The notes: a model not told the origin generated them from the sequence alone. Shown: positions 34,697-44,398, counted from the stretch's first letter. The stretch: 64,000 bases of DNA from VAZQ01 sp963841105 (GCA_963841105.1 CAWJCB010000034.1:324215-388214), one strand, 5' to 3'. Numbers and translations are program-made.

Positions 34697-35308
34697 ATGC
34701 CCATCGACCACATCCGATACGATTTGCTCGCCCAGGAGGCATTGCGTGGGGTTGTGCGCACCGTGCTGGGCGATGTCGCCAGGAACGGCCTGCCCGGCGA
34801 CCACCATCTCTACATCTCATTCGATACGCACGCGGAGGGGGTGCGCCTGTCGCCGCGAATGCTCGCGCAGTACCCAAAGGAGATGACGGTGGTGCTGCAG
34901 CATCAGTTCTGGGACCTTGTCGTCAACGAGGACGGCTTTGAGGTCGGATTGTCTTTCGGCGGCATCCCCGAACGGCTCTCGGTCCCCTTCGCGTCCATCA
35001 CAAGTTTTTTCGATCCATCGGTACAGTTCGGTTTGCGCTTCGAGCAAAGCGACGGCGTCGTCGATGAGGAGGAACACAAGGGCGGCGACACGACTTCCGC
35101 CAACGATCGCGCCGGCAAGCGGCCGGCGGCAGAACGTCGGTCACGCACGCCGGCTAAGATCACCACTCCTGCACCTGCCAATCCTGCACCTGCCAATCCG
35201 GCGCCGGCTCCCAAAACGACCAGTTCCGAACCAACTGTGCCGGACGGCGCCAGCAAACCCGAGACTGGCGCCGAGGTCGTACGGCTGGATCGCTTCCGCA
35301 AGAAGTAG
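34697..35308 (+). CDS. sspB: SspB-family ClpXP adaptor
   Basis: The 203-residue protein begins with the alpha-type SspB fold (IRYDLLAQEALRGVVRTVLGD; LYISFDTHAEGVRLSPRML; VVLQHQFWDLVV), the peptide-binding groove. A flexible Pro/Ala linker with repeated PAPAN follows, and the protein ends in VVRLDRFRKK, the ClpX-binding tail. It tethers ssrA-tagged proteins to ClpXP. The ssrA gene lies directly upstream on the same strand, so tag and adaptor are linked. Start at 34697 fits the family N terminus. Confidence 0.92.
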   Translation: MPIDHIRYDLLAQEALRGVVRTVLGDVARNGLPGDHHLYISFDTHAEGVRLSPRMLAQYPKEMTVVLQHQFWDLVVNEDGFEVGLSFGGIPERLSVPFASITSFFDPSVQFGLRFEQSDGVVDEEEHKGGDTTSANDRAGKRPAAERRSRTPAKITTPAPANPAPANPAPAPKTTSSEPTVPDGASKPETGAEVVRLDRFRKK

Positions 35309-35408
35309 GCCAGCTGCGGGACCGGCTGCAGAGCAATCGAGGACGGTTGAGCACTCGGGTGCGCACGGTTCCACGTACCTCCAATTCCTCGCGTCTTAGG
35401 CGTTGAGC

Positions 35409-36828
35409 ATGGGCACGCACAACGAAAGCTCACGTACCGCAAGCACCCGGACGGAGAGCGACAGTTTTGGTCCGATCGAGGTGCCTGCCGATCGGCTTTG
35501 GGGCGCGCAGACGCAGCGCTCCTTGCAGAATTTTCGGATCGGCGAAGAGCGGATGCCGCAGTCGATCATTCGTGGCCTGGGACTGATCAAACAGGCGGCG
35601 GCTGAGGTCAACCATCGCCTCGGGCTCCATCGACAAGACGCGCGCGGAGGTGATCGCGCGGGCGGCAGACGAGGTGGCCAATGGCGAGCTCGCTGATCAT
35701 TTTCCGTTGCTGGTATGGCAAACCGGCTCGGGTACCCAGACCAATATGAACGTCAACGAGGTGATTGCAGCGCGCGCAAACGAAATGCTGGGGGGCAAAC
35801 GCGGCGACAAGGCCCCCGTGCATCCCAACGACCACGTCAATATGAGCCAATCCTCAAACGATAGCTTTCCTACGGCGATGCATGTCGCGGCCGTCGAGGA
35901 AATGACGTATCGGCTTCTTCCGGCGCTCGCGCATTTGCAACAAGCGCTGGAAGAAAAGGCCAACGCGTTTACGCATATCGTCAAGATCGGCCGCACCCAT
36001 ACACAGGATGCAACCCCCCTCACCCTCGGCCAGGAGTTCTCAGGCTATGCCGCGGCGGTCAAGCATGGGCGCGCTCGGCTCGACGCCGCCATAAGAGAGC
36101 TCTATCCGCTTGCCCAAGGCGGCACGGCCGTGGGAACCGGGCTCAATGCCAAGCCGGAATTTGCGAAGCTCATGGCCGAGCGCATCGCCGAGCTTACGCA
36201 GCTTCCTTTCGTGACAGCACCCAACAAGTTCGAGGCGCTTGCTTCGCATGATGCGATTGTGTTCGCGCAGGGGGCGCTCGCCTCCGTTGCAACCGGCTTG
36301 TTCAAGATTGCAAATGATATTCGCCTTCTCGGCTCCGGCCCGCGATCCGGGCTGGGCGAATTGTTGCTGCCAGAGAATGAGCCGGGCTCCTCGATCATGC
36401 CGGGGAAAGTCAATCCCACGCAGTGCGAGGCGCTCACCATGGTTTGCTGCCAGGTTTTCGGCCAGCAGACCACGGTGACGATCGCCGCCAGTCAGGGCCA
36501 TTTCGAACTCAACGTCTACAAGCCGGTCATCGCCTACGCCATCCTGTCGTCGATCAGGCTTCTCGCCGACGCCGCGGCATCGTTTACGGATAAATGCGTG
36601 AGCGGCATCCGCGCCAACGAGGCGCGCATCAACGAATTGACGCAGAAATCGCTGATGCTGGTAACCGCCCTCGCCCCCACAATCGGCTATGACCGCGCCG
36701 CCGCGGTTGCCAAAGCCGCGCACGCTAATGGAACCACATTGCGCGACGAAGCGGTTCGGCTCGGCTATGTCTCTGCGGAGGATTTTGATAGGCTCGTGCA
36801 GCCAGATCAAATGGTGCGGCCGCGGTGA
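35409..36828 (+). pseudogene. fumC: class II fumarase, one frameshift
   Basis: The sequence is a near-complete FumC, which hydrates fumarate to malate. The first frame reads FGPIEVPADRLWGAQTQRS and IKQAAAEVNHRLG. At the GGG at 35622-35624 the match moves to the next frame, giving SIDKTRAEVIARAADEVANGEL and continuing through WQTGSGTQTNMNVNEVIAARA, the catalytic SSNDSFPTAMH region, the signature loop GSSIMPGKVNP and the end. Removing one G restores one frame of about 470 residues. Because fumarase is central to metabolism, a sequencing error is a likely cause. If real, the cell needs another fumarase. Confidence 0.85.
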
Positions 36829-36960
36829 TCTGTCCGAACCATGGACCGGATCAAGGCGACGCAGACGGTCGCGCCGGCGGGGTCAACGTCGAGCCCAGGC
36901 ATCCAGGATGCCGCCGCTGCCAATGCGATGACGCTCGCCGCCTCCGAATAGATGCGCTGC

Positions 36961-37275
36961 TCAGGAGCTTGAGCCGAATCCCTTGAAGTCGCCCATCTTG
37001 AAATCGCCGATCTTGAAGTCGCCCATCTTGGGTAGAAGCTTCTGAGCCATCTCCGCCAGCTGCTTCGCCTGGGCTGTGAGTATCTCGGTTTGCTCGCGCA
37101 TGTGGGTGGTGGTGAGCTCGACCACTTCCGAGGGGGACTTGGCGCCCTGCAGCTTGCGGAAATATTCAAACGCGGCGTGGGTATTGGTCGCGGCAAATTC
37201 CATGATCTTGGCGTTGTAATCTCCGCTGGCCTGCATGGCAGTCCTCATCAGGTCAGTTGCGGCTTTATCCGGCAT
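36961..37275 (-). CDS. phasin family protein
   Basis: The 104-residue helical protein has the phasin_2 pattern: AATNTHAAFEYFRKLQGAKSPSEVVELTTTHMREQTEILTAQAKQLAEMAQK in residues 29-80. It would coat polyhydroxyalkanoate granules or act in related stress roles. The C terminus contains three to four GDFK units (MGDFKIGDFKMGDFKGFG), encoded by 15-base direct repeats. I start at 37275 (MPDKAATDL). Downstream is convergent fumC. Confidence 0.8.
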   Translation of the reverse strand: MPDKAATDLMRTAMQASGDYNAKIMEFAATNTHAAFEYFRKLQGAKSPSEVVELTTTHMREQTEILTAQAKQLAEMAQKLLPKMGDFKIGDFKMGDFKGFGSSS

Positions 37276-37555
37276 GACGCTCACCCTCCACCTCTGGTCC
37301 ACTCCCGCGATACCGACATGCGGCACCATTTACGAATGGTTGCACACCGGGCGACGTTGGTCGAGCCCATGGCAAAACGGCCGCGAGTTGCCGGTGGGGC
37401 AGGCCGCCCGCGGGGGCCGGACTGCGATCTCGTTAGCGAGATACCCGAAAGCCACACCCGGACAATCTTGTTGCTTGCGCTCACAAGCGACGAGCACGGC
37501 TCTGGAATTCTGCTAATCTGGCTGCTGCGGGGTTGATCGATCGGGGGATCGTGTC

Positions 37556-37678
37556 ATGTGGCTTGTTTTTTACGTTGCGACCATTGCGTCGCTGAGCGCC
37601 TTGAGCCTTCTGCCGACGCTGGCGCCTTTGGCGCCCATCACGACTGACGAGGACCGCAGCTCCAATATTGAACTCTGA
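37556..37678 (+). CDS. small single-pass membrane protein (40 aa)
   Basis: The frame starts ATG after GGGGGATCGTGTC. The hydrophobic part (FYVATIASLSALSLLPTLAPL) is followed by an acidic tail (TTDEDRSSNIEL). The codons and one-helix design suggest a real small membrane protein. The family is unknown to me. A GCCCGGC-AGA-GCCGGGC hairpin follows the stop within five bases, but without a U-tract. Confidence 0.4.
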   Translation: MWLVFYVATIASLSALSLLPTLAPLAPITTDEDRSSNIEL

Positions 37679-37755
37679 ATGCCCGGCAGAGGCCGGGCAC
37701 TAAGCGCGGTGAATTTCAAGTCCTACACTGCTAGTCGCGCAGTTCGTGCGTTTTC

Positions 37756-38730
37756 TTACGCTTGCTGGATTGCCGACAGCAGCCAATGACCACCGCGGCG
37801 GCGCATGAACGTCCAGGCTTCCGTTGCCTGGTCCGCGCCGCCTTCGATCACGCGCCCGCTTTCCCGATCGACGGTCTGATCATTGAGTGAATAGCGCATC
37901 GCAACAGTTGCGTACTCGGCATCACCCTCACGCCAAGCCTCAGACAGGTCGCCCTGCAGCAGTTTCACATCAGAGATGCGGTTGACCACGCCTTTGCTCG
38001 CATTCCCGGCCAACTCCTCGGAGAAATAGGACACCATCTCGGGCGACGCGAGGGAGCGCAGGCGTCCGAGGTCCTCCGCGCCGTAAGCGCCCTGCGCCTC
38101 CCCGAGGACCCGCTCGAAGGTGTTGAAGTCTTCCGGCGTCAGCCCAACTTCATCGGTACCCGACGCACGGGCGGAAGGCGCAACACCGCTACCACCCCCG
38201 CCAAGGCCAAAGCCCATGTATGGGTGGGTGGACGAACCAGAAGCAGACTCGCGCAAGGCGGGGCCGCTCGCAAGCGCCGGCTGACTGCGGCGCTGCCACC
38301 ATGCCCACAACAGGCGCGCGACAATGACGACGAGGGCGACCTGAAGAATGAGGCCGAGGATTGAGGCGAAACCGCCAAGTCCACCCATGAGGCCATGGCC
38401 GAACAGCATCCCGAACAAGCCAGCGCCGAGGAAACCGGCGAACAATCCGCCCATGAATCCGGGGCGGCCAAAGAACCCGCCGCCGAACGGCGACGTTGAG
38501 GGCTGCCGCTGCGCCAGCCCACCGGGCTGACCCGGTTGGGCCATGCTGCGCTCGATCGGGCGAGCGCCCGGCGACGTCGCCGTCGAGGGCGGCGCGGAGA
38601 AGGTTTGACTGCCGCGACTGCCGAAACTGCCGCCGCGACCGGCGCGCGCATTGGCGTCGCTCACAGCAAGCGCCAACGTCGCCGCAATGGCGCACACGAC
38701 GAACAGGGGACGGTTGCTCAGGCGAAACAT
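37756..38730 (-). CDS. Tim44-like domain membrane protein
   Basis: A GGGAGGT site lies seven bases before the ATG at 38730. After a signal peptide (about residues 1-26, ending DANA) come a Gly/Ser/Arg-rich region, a glycine-zipper-like segment (GGFFGRPGFMGGLFAGFLGAGLFGMLFGHGLMGG in residues 80-115), one membrane helix with a WAWW motif, and a C-terminal Tim44-like domain: FERVLGEAQGAYGAEDLGRLRSLASPEM through HWLLSAIQQA. This family is common in rhizobia and named for the mitochondrial import factor, but its bacterial function is unclear. 324 residues. Confidence 0.85.
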   Translation of the reverse strand: MFRLSNRPLFVVCAIAATLALAVSDANARAGRGGSFGSRGSQTFSAPPSTATSPGARPIERSMAQPGQPGGLAQRQPSTSPFGGGFFGRPGFMGGLFAGFLGAGLFGMLFGHGLMGGLGGFASILGLILQVALVVIVARLLWAWWQRRSQPALASGPALRESASGSSTHPYMGFGLGGGGSGVAPSARASGTDEVGLTPEDFNTFERVLGEAQGAYGAEDLGRLRSLASPEMVSYFSEELAGNASKGVVNRISDVKLLQGDLSEAWREGDAEYATVAMRYSLNDQTVDRESGRVIEGGADQATEAWTFMRRRGGHWLLSAIQQA

Positions 38731-38871
38731 CTTTACCTCCCAAATGGAACCCGCCTCTTCTCGCCCTACCATATTGGGACGCGGTGGGCTCATTTTAAGT
38801 GGTGCGCATGGTGTCGCGGGGCCCGCGACCATGCCAACCCTTTGGGGCTCCTGGCCTATTCTACTTCTTAG

Positions 38872-40271
38872 TCAGTCCTCTCCGTCCTCGCCGGGTTGGG
38901 CCAGGGGCAGAGCGCGGTCGGGAAGCCCGCTCTCCCGGCGATCCGTGTGCGCGAAACGGCGCGGCGTGAGCGCTCCGGTCGCCGAAGGCTCGTTGCTGCG
39001 ACGGGCAGCAAATTTCCCGCCAGCGCGCGCCGCGACTTCCTCGCCCGACATCGCGTGCGGACTGCATGTCCGGTACCCGCTGGCGTGCCGCATCAAATCC
39101 ACGTGGATGTGGTCGTAATGGTAGGCGTTCGAACCCGGCGCAAGCACAGTGGTGAACGCATCGCAGGCAGCCGCCTGCACGTCGCGGAGAAAACCCTGCT
39201 CCTCCGGTAAGCCGTGCCAGCCGTTCTTCACTGTCACGGTTCGGCCATCGGCGAGGGTGAATGCCGCCATGTCGAGCGCATTGCCGAAAGCGTGCTCGGA
39301 TATGCGCGCATTTGGATTGCCGTTCATGCCGCGACAGGAATACGCGGATATCTGCTTGATCTCGGCAACGGGCGAGCCGAACCAGCGCATGGCCGCCGGT
39401 TGCACCGCCCCTGTGATCCAGCGGTCGAGCTCGGAGACAATCGGACAGGCAAGCGTCGCCGGCGGATTGACGGCAACGGGCATTGGAGTCCCAGAGGGCG
39501 CGGCAGGGCGCGAAGCCCCGGACGGCGAGAGGGGTGGCACGTACGGACGGCGCAGGGGTTCATCTGCCCAATCTTCTTGTGCAGGGGCTCGCCGTCGGTC
39601 GGCCACTGAGCGCTCGCGTGGAGCTCGCAGCGCACCCGAATTCGCACCATCTGTGTTGACCAGGTGTCGGCGCTCATAAGGCTCCGGGGAAAGATCGTCG
39701 CGCGGCGAAGTTGCCGTTCGCCCAAGCTCATGCTTCGTCACCGCGCCATGCTTGGTCGCCGCGCCCTCCCCGTACGGGGCCCGATAATCGTAGTTCTCCG
39801 GGCCAGGCACCTCCCGCGCGCCTGGCGGGTTGAGCGATATCGGCTGGTCGGCGCTTTCGTACCGGGGGCGGGAGCGCGCGGGTAAAGGCGCTGGCGCATC
39901 TTGCAGCGGGCGCGCAGGCTCGGATCTGACCACTGGCCAGTTCGGCAGGCCGGACGGGATAGCTCCGGGAGGACGCGGATCATCGGCGAAGGCGACGGGC
40001 ACGGCCTCGTCGAACGCTGAGACCTTCAGCGGGAAGTCCATTCCACACATGCCCGGGCCGCGAATAGCACTGAGGCGAACCACGGTGCTCCCTTCCGACA
40101 CCAGGCCGGAATTAATGCACTGCACTTCCGCCTCATGCCGCCACGGCTCGCGCTCCGCGAAAAAGAAGCCGCCGCTGCAGGCAGAGAGAACCGCGACCCC
40201 GCCGAGAACGGCTGAGCCGAGGAAACAAAAACGAGCTTCCCGACACCATGGGTCGCGAGAATGCGGCGCAC
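38872..40271 (-). pseudogene. extensin-family lipoprotein, one frameshift near the start
   Basis: The long frame contains an extensin-like C-terminal domain: SELDRWITGAVQPA, AYSCRGMNGN, ISEHAFGNALDMAAF, GWHGLPEEQGFLRDVQ and YHYDHIHVDLMRH. The His/Asp residues resemble the metal site of VanY/LAS-type peptidoglycan carboxypeptidases. Homologous N-terminal sequence (EPWRHEAEVQC) lies upstream of the first ATG. Going further back, the lipobox LSAC and hydrophobic FLGSAVLGGVAV connect, after one base is added in the run at 40221-40232, to a GTG start at 40271 (MRRILATHGVGKLVF). So the intact gene would make a roughly 465-residue lipoprotein. A sequencing error in a T-run is likely. Confidence 0.7.
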
Positions 40272-40936
40272 TTTGTTAACGTCTCTTCAAAGATTACGCC
40301 GCTGCGCGGGAGCACAGGATGCACCTTGGCGTATGGTTAAGATGCGATATGCCTGTGACACGCAGGCGAGGAGACACAACCAGCAGACAGCGGTTGCTCG
40401 TGCAGGTGCGCTTGTTCGTCGTGCGGTTTGTTTGCTGATGCGCAGCGCTTATCGCGTCACATCACCGGGTCTGCGCGAAATCTGTAATCCTCAATCTCGG
40501 CTCAGCCGACTGCGCAATCATGGCGCCTCGGGCAATTCGAGCCCAATGAATCTGCATCGCTTTGAATCATCGAGGCTTTTTCCGAAGAACGCGAGAAGCC
40601 GACGACGCCTGCGAAAGCCCAAAGGTTAACAGCATAAGCTCTAACTCTATGTTCTGCCGCGTGTTTATTGCGTCAATTGCGGCGCGCAGGCGCGTGGAAC
40701 ATACCTATCCGGCGCTTGCCGGCAAGGCTTTTGCCAAAGGACAATGTTGCAGTTGCAAACACCGCGTTTCGCAGAACTTGTCTCGAACTATCAGGATCTT
40801 GGGGGTGCGTTATAAACATTGAGGAGAGATTGCTGGCAGCCATTGCGCAGTGCAAAACAGTTCCGGCTTCGTCCTGATCCAAAGTCTTGCTAGAATTGCA
40901 GCGTCACAATGAGGAGCATGTGATTTGGACCTTGCT
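40272..40936. other. no convincing gene
   Basis: Frames here are short and cysteine/arginine-rich without a recognisable domain. The region presumably contains the promoters for the divergent extensin gene on the left and the small membrane protein at 40937. No RNA structure or repeat stands out. Confidence 0.35.
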
Positions 40937-41008
40937 GTGAGGCTTGATCTACTGGCGATATGTGCCGTCTTTGCGTTCGTCGGCGCTATTCTGCTGGGCG
41001 CCTTCTGA
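40937..41008 (+). CDS. very small membrane protein (23 aa)
   Basis: A GTG-started frame encodes MRLDLLAICAVFAFVGAILL plus GAF and a stop, essentially one membrane helix. I recall similar 20-30-residue helices in rhizobial genomes, which are rarely annotated. An intrinsic terminator follows at 41049-41088, so a short monocistronic transcript is likely. Function unknown. Confidence 0.45.
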   Translation: MRLDLLAICAVFAFVGAILLGAF

Positions 41009-41048
41009 GTTCGAGTACCAAGGACGACACCAAATCTCGCGCAATTCG

Positions 41049-41088
41049 AAACACCGGTGAGCGGCCGCTTGCCGGTGTTTGCATTTTT
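41049..41088 (+). terminator. intrinsic terminator
   Basis: AAACACCGG and CCGGTGTTT form a 9-bp stem (41049-41080) with an inner GCGGCCGC palindrome. GCATTTTT follows on the plus strand. It would end the transcript of the small membrane protein and lies right before the next gene. Confidence 0.7.
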
Positions 41089-41105
41089 CAGCAGCCCCAA
41101 TCCAG

Positions 41106-41825
41106 ATGTCGCTCACTCTACACCCCGGCACGCTCGTTGCCGCGTCGGCCTATCCTGATCCCCCCTTCAATCTGATGGAGAACGGGGCGGCGACAGGTTT
41201 CGACATCGAGTTGATGCGGGCGGTATGCGAGCAGCTCGATCTTGTGCTGCGTCCGGTGGCCTATTCGGGCGACGATTTCAACGGCATCTTTGCGGGTCTT
41301 GCGAAACGGACCTGGGACGCTGTGATCTCGGGCACGACGATCACGCCGGAACGCTCCGCCATGGTGCTATTCTCACAGCCCTATCTTGAATTCAACCAGG
41401 GTGTGGCGGTGAACAGGCGTATCACCCCGCACGTCGCTTCGACAGCTGACCTTCGCAGCCTCACCGCGGGCATCCAGTCGGGGAACACGTCCGACATAGT
41501 GGCCAGGCAGTTGCTGGCGCAGGGACACATCGCTGACATTCGTTACTATCCGTATCATGGGATCGCGCAGGCGCTCGACGATCTTGAGTCCGGACGTATC
41601 GGGGTCATTATCAAGCTTCTCCCAGTGATCTCCTGGCTGGTCAAGGACCGACCGCAACTGGCCGTCGCGATGCAGGTGCCGACCCATGAGAAGCTCGGAA
41701 TCGCCTTCGCAAAGGACCGTGCGGATCTTTGCACCGCCGTCAATGCGGCGATTCAAAACCTGCGCGACGACGGAACATTCGCCCGGCTGCACGCACGCTG
41801 GATCCCGACAGCCGCTCACCCATGA
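41106..41825 (+). CDS. periplasmic-binding-protein fold, no signal peptide visible
   Basis: The 239-residue protein matches the amino-acid-type solute-binding family (SBP_bac_3): AYPDPPFNLMENGAATGFDIELMRAVCEQL, residues 15-44, FNGIFAGLAKRTWDAVISGTTITPER, and LGIAFAKDRADLCTAVNAAIQNLRDDG near the end. Unlike the paralogue at 51454 it begins directly at the first domain strand with no secretion signal, and the region just upstream is a transcription terminator. It may be a cytoplasmic ligand sensor or a receptor that lost its leader. A cupin gene follows after seven bases. Confidence 0.75.
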   Translation: MSLTLHPGTLVAASAYPDPPFNLMENGAATGFDIELMRAVCEQLDLVLRPVAYSGDDFNGIFAGLAKRTWDAVISGTTITPERSAMVLFSQPYLEFNQGVAVNRRITPHVASTADLRSLTAGIQSGNTSDIVARQLLAQGHIADIRYYPYHGIAQALDDLESGRIGVIIKLLPVISWLVKDRPQLAVAMQVPTHEKLGIAFAKDRADLCTAVNAAIQNLRDDGTFARLHARWIPTAAHP

Positions 41826-41832
41826 GCCCGTC

Positions 41833-42192
41833 ATGCTGCATGCCTTCAAGCTCTACAGCGGGCCGGACAATGCTTCGCATGTCGCAGAAGGAACGGTGGC
41901 ACTGGGCGAGCGCACCGATGTCGTCGCCGTGCATTTCGCGCAATCGCCGCCGCACTCCTCCTTGGATTGGCACGACGCTCCGGAGTCACAATACGTCATC
42001 ACGCTCTCGGGCACTCTGGAGTTCACCACGCGCGACGGCGAGTTGTTTGTCCTGCGTCCGGGCGACGTTCTCGTGGCAACGGACGACGCCGGAAGTGGGC
42101 ACCGCTGGCGGCTGATCGATGAACAGCCCTGGCGCCGTTGCTATGTCGTGCTGAGACCTGGCAGTCCCGACCTGTTCGTGCCGAAATCTTAG
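41833..42192 (+). CDS. small cupin-domain protein (119 aa)
   Basis: The single cupin barrel shows LDWHDAPESQYVITLSGTLEF, the first cupin motif with a His and Glu/Gln, and LRPGDVLVATDDAGSGHRW, the second motif with a terminal His. Small cupins of this kind bind a metal and act as isomerases, dioxygenases or ligand sensors. It begins seven bases after the binding-protein gene, so the two are probably co-transcribed. The specific activity is unknown. Confidence 0.75.
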   Translation: MLHAFKLYSGPDNASHVAEGTVALGERTDVVAVHFAQSPPHSSLDWHDAPESQYVITLSGTLEFTTRDGELFVLRPGDVLVATDDAGSGHRWRLIDEQPWRRCYVVLRPGSPDLFVPKS

Positions 42193-42298
42193 CTTGCGTT
42201 TCGGAGAAACGACGCAAGCTTCTGTCTTGCGGGAATGTCGAGCAAGCGCGAATACTCTCCTCGATTGTGAGATACATTCCGGTTCAAGGGAGCAGCAC

Positions 42299-43273
42299 AT
42301 GGACCGCCGTCGTTTCGTCATTGGCGCTGCCGCGACCACCCTTGCATCCGGACCGGCGTTCGCGCAGGACGCTTACCCTTCACATGCAATCACCATCATC
42401 AATGCGTTTCCGCCGGGTGGCATCAACGACATCGTGACCCGGCCGCTGGCGGCGGCCATGGAGCCGATCCTCAAGCAGCCGGTGGTGGTTGAGACCAAGG
42501 CCGGGGCCGCAGGACAGGTAGGCGCGCAAGTGGCTGCCTCTGCCAAGCCGGATGGATACACATTGCTGTCGCACAACACGGGGATTTCCGGCTATGCCGA
42601 GGTGGACAAACTGTTTGGCCGTCCGGTCAAGGTCACCCGCGCAAGCTTCATTCCTCTTGCACGCCTTATTGCTGATCCGGTTCTGCTCCTCGTCAATGAG
42701 CAACAGCCCTATCAGACGCTGAAGGACTTTATCGACAGCGTCAGGGCGCATCCCGGCACTCTCGTTTTCAGCTCAGGAGGGCTCTATGGTGCGACCCACC
42801 TGCCGCTGGCGTATCTGGAAAATGCGACGGGCCCTTTGAAGCTGCGTCATCTCCCGACCGCCGGCGGCGGCCCCGCCATCATGGCCATTCTTGGCAACAA
42901 CGCTCAGGTCACAACGCAATCCGTATCGGCCACCCTGCCGCACATCAAATCGGGCAAGCTGCGCCCGCTGGCGATTTTCGCCGCAAGGCGCTCCAAGCTG
43001 TTGCCCGATGTGCCGACCCTCCAGGAGCTCGGCTATGACGTCGAATATTATCTGTGGGTGGGAATATTCGCGCCAAAAGGCACGGATCTGGCGATCGTTG
43101 CGACGTTGCGTTCGGCCATCAGCAAGGCTGTGCAATCAGACCAGTTCAAGACCACCCTCGTCAATGTCGGCCAAGAGCTCGATTACCTCGATGGACCGGA
43201 CTTCCAGAAGTTTTGGGATGTCGATGGCAGGCGCACCGATGAGGCAGTCATCGCGATCGGCCGACAGGGTTAG
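42299..43273 (+). CDS. Bug-family (TctC-like) solute receptor
   Basis: The 324-residue protein starts with a twin-arginine-like leader (MDRRRFVIGAAATTLASGPAFA) and continues with the Bug pattern AITIINAFPPGGINDIVTRPLAAAME, VETKAGAAGQVGAQVAASAKPDGYTLL. Such receptors bind carboxylates or amides in the periplasm through two beta-strand-helix loops and deliver them to TctAB-type permeases. It lies about 105 bases after the cupin gene and converges with another Bug gene. Ligand unknown. Confidence 0.9.
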   Translation: MDRRRFVIGAAATTLASGPAFAQDAYPSHAITIINAFPPGGINDIVTRPLAAAMEPILKQPVVVETKAGAAGQVGAQVAASAKPDGYTLLSHNTGISGYAEVDKLFGRPVKVTRASFIPLARLIADPVLLLVNEQQPYQTLKDFIDSVRAHPGTLVFSSGGLYGATHLPLAYLENATGPLKLRHLPTAGGGPAIMAILGNNAQVTTQSVSATLPHIKSGKLRPLAIFAARRSKLLPDVPTLQELGYDVEYYLWVGIFAPKGTDLAIVATLRSAISKAVQSDQFKTTLVNVGQELDYLDGPDFQKFWDVDGRRTDEAVIAIGRQG

Positions 43274-43285
43274 TTCAGTCTGAGC

Positions 43286-44275
43286 TCAGTCGATCTTCAG
43301 ATCGAGGGCTTTGACGACCGGCCGCCAGTTTGCGATGTCCCCCTCCAGCGTGCGCCGGAAGCTCTCAGAAGTTGAGTTAATGTCGGGCTCGAAGCCCAAT
43401 TCGATCAGCTTTTGCTGGAACTCCGGATCAGCCATGGCCGTTCTTGTGGCTTGCGCGACCTGATCGATGTTCGGCTTCGGCGTGCCTGCCGGTGCGAGCA
43501 GTCCGAGGGAGTTTTTCACGATCAGGCCCGTCACCCCCGCTTCGGCCGCCGTCGGAAACTCCGGGGCGGCGGCGAGGCGATGTGAATTTGTCATCGCGAG
43601 CACCCGCAGCTTGCCGGACCGGTGAAGCTCGATCACCTGACCGGTCACCGCGACCACCGCCATCGGAATATGTCCGCTGATCAGATCGGAGATCGCGGGT
43701 CCGGCACCCCGATAAGGCACCTGGATGATCTCGGGAGTGCCGGTGAGCGATTTGAACAACTCGCCGGCCAAGTGATTGGTGGAGCCTATTCCAACGTGGC
43801 CATACGACAGCTTGCCCGGATTGTTTTTCGCGTAATCGACGAGCTCTTTCAGATTGTGGACCGGCAGCGAAGGATGGATGGCAATCGCGACGCAATTGAC
43901 CGCCACATTTACAATCGGCTCCAAGTCCTTGAGCGGATCGTAAAGGGGGCGGCTTTTCAGCAAAGCTTCGTTGACGTGAGGGAGGGTGCCGCCAAGAAGA
44001 ATCGTATAGCCGTCCGGCGCGGCGTGGGCCACGGCGGAAGCCCCCAGCGAGCTGCCCCCGCCCCCGATGTTCTCGATCACAATCGTGCCGAGCAGGGGCT
44101 TGAGCTTTTCCGCCAAGGGGCGGCCAAGCGTGTCGAATGCACCACCCGGTGGAAACGGAACCACCAGTCGGATCGGCCGCGATGGATAGCTCTGGGCGAC
44201 GGCGTGGCGCGAGGCGACGGAGGCTGCGATAATTGCCGCTCCGAAAAGCAGGAATTGACGTCGGTAAATCTTCAT
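43286..44275 (-). CDS. Bug-family (TctC-like) solute receptor
   Basis: 329 residues with a signal peptide containing YRRQFLLFGAAIIAASVASR, then RPIRLVVPFPPGGAFDTLGRPLAEKLK and IENIGGGGSSLGASAVAHAAPDGYTILLGG, the ligand-loop motifs of the family. It is transcribed divergently from the MetE-like gene and ends 13 bases from the oppositely oriented Bug gene. The shared intergenic region 44276-44398 may carry the control elements for this gene and the operon to the right. Confidence 0.9.
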   Translation of the reverse strand: MKIYRRQFLLFGAAIIAASVASRHAVAQSYPSRPIRLVVPFPPGGAFDTLGRPLAEKLKPLLGTIVIENIGGGGSSLGASAVAHAAPDGYTILLGGTLPHVNEALLKSRPLYDPLKDLEPIVNVAVNCVAIAIHPSLPVHNLKELVDYAKNNPGKLSYGHVGIGSTNHLAGELFKSLTGTPEIIQVPYRGAGPAISDLISGHIPMAVVAVTGQVIELHRSGKLRVLAMTNSHRLAAAPEFPTAAEAGVTGLIVKNSLGLLAPAGTPKPNIDQVAQATRTAMADPEFQQKLIELGFEPDINSTSESFRRTLEGDIANWRPVVKALDLKID

Positions 44276-44398
44276 TGTTTCCCTGTCGCAATGGCGGCCG
44301 TGTCAGGTTGAAGCTATCAGTTTCCGGAAGCTGTCGGAATAGTGATAGGAACCTCCCAGCCACGGCACCAGCACATCTGAACTGATGGCCCCTGACAC

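Noticed and set aside
36841..36951. 36-codon plus-strand frame after fumC
   Set aside because: It is Ala/Thr-rich, has no ribosome site or hydrophobic segment and no recognisable relation; chance frame is more likely.
44276..44398. S-adenosylmethionine-type riboswitch before the MetE-like gene
   Set aside because: I looked for SAM-II or SAH-type stems in the leader but found no matching pattern; the region is short and shared with a divergent gene.
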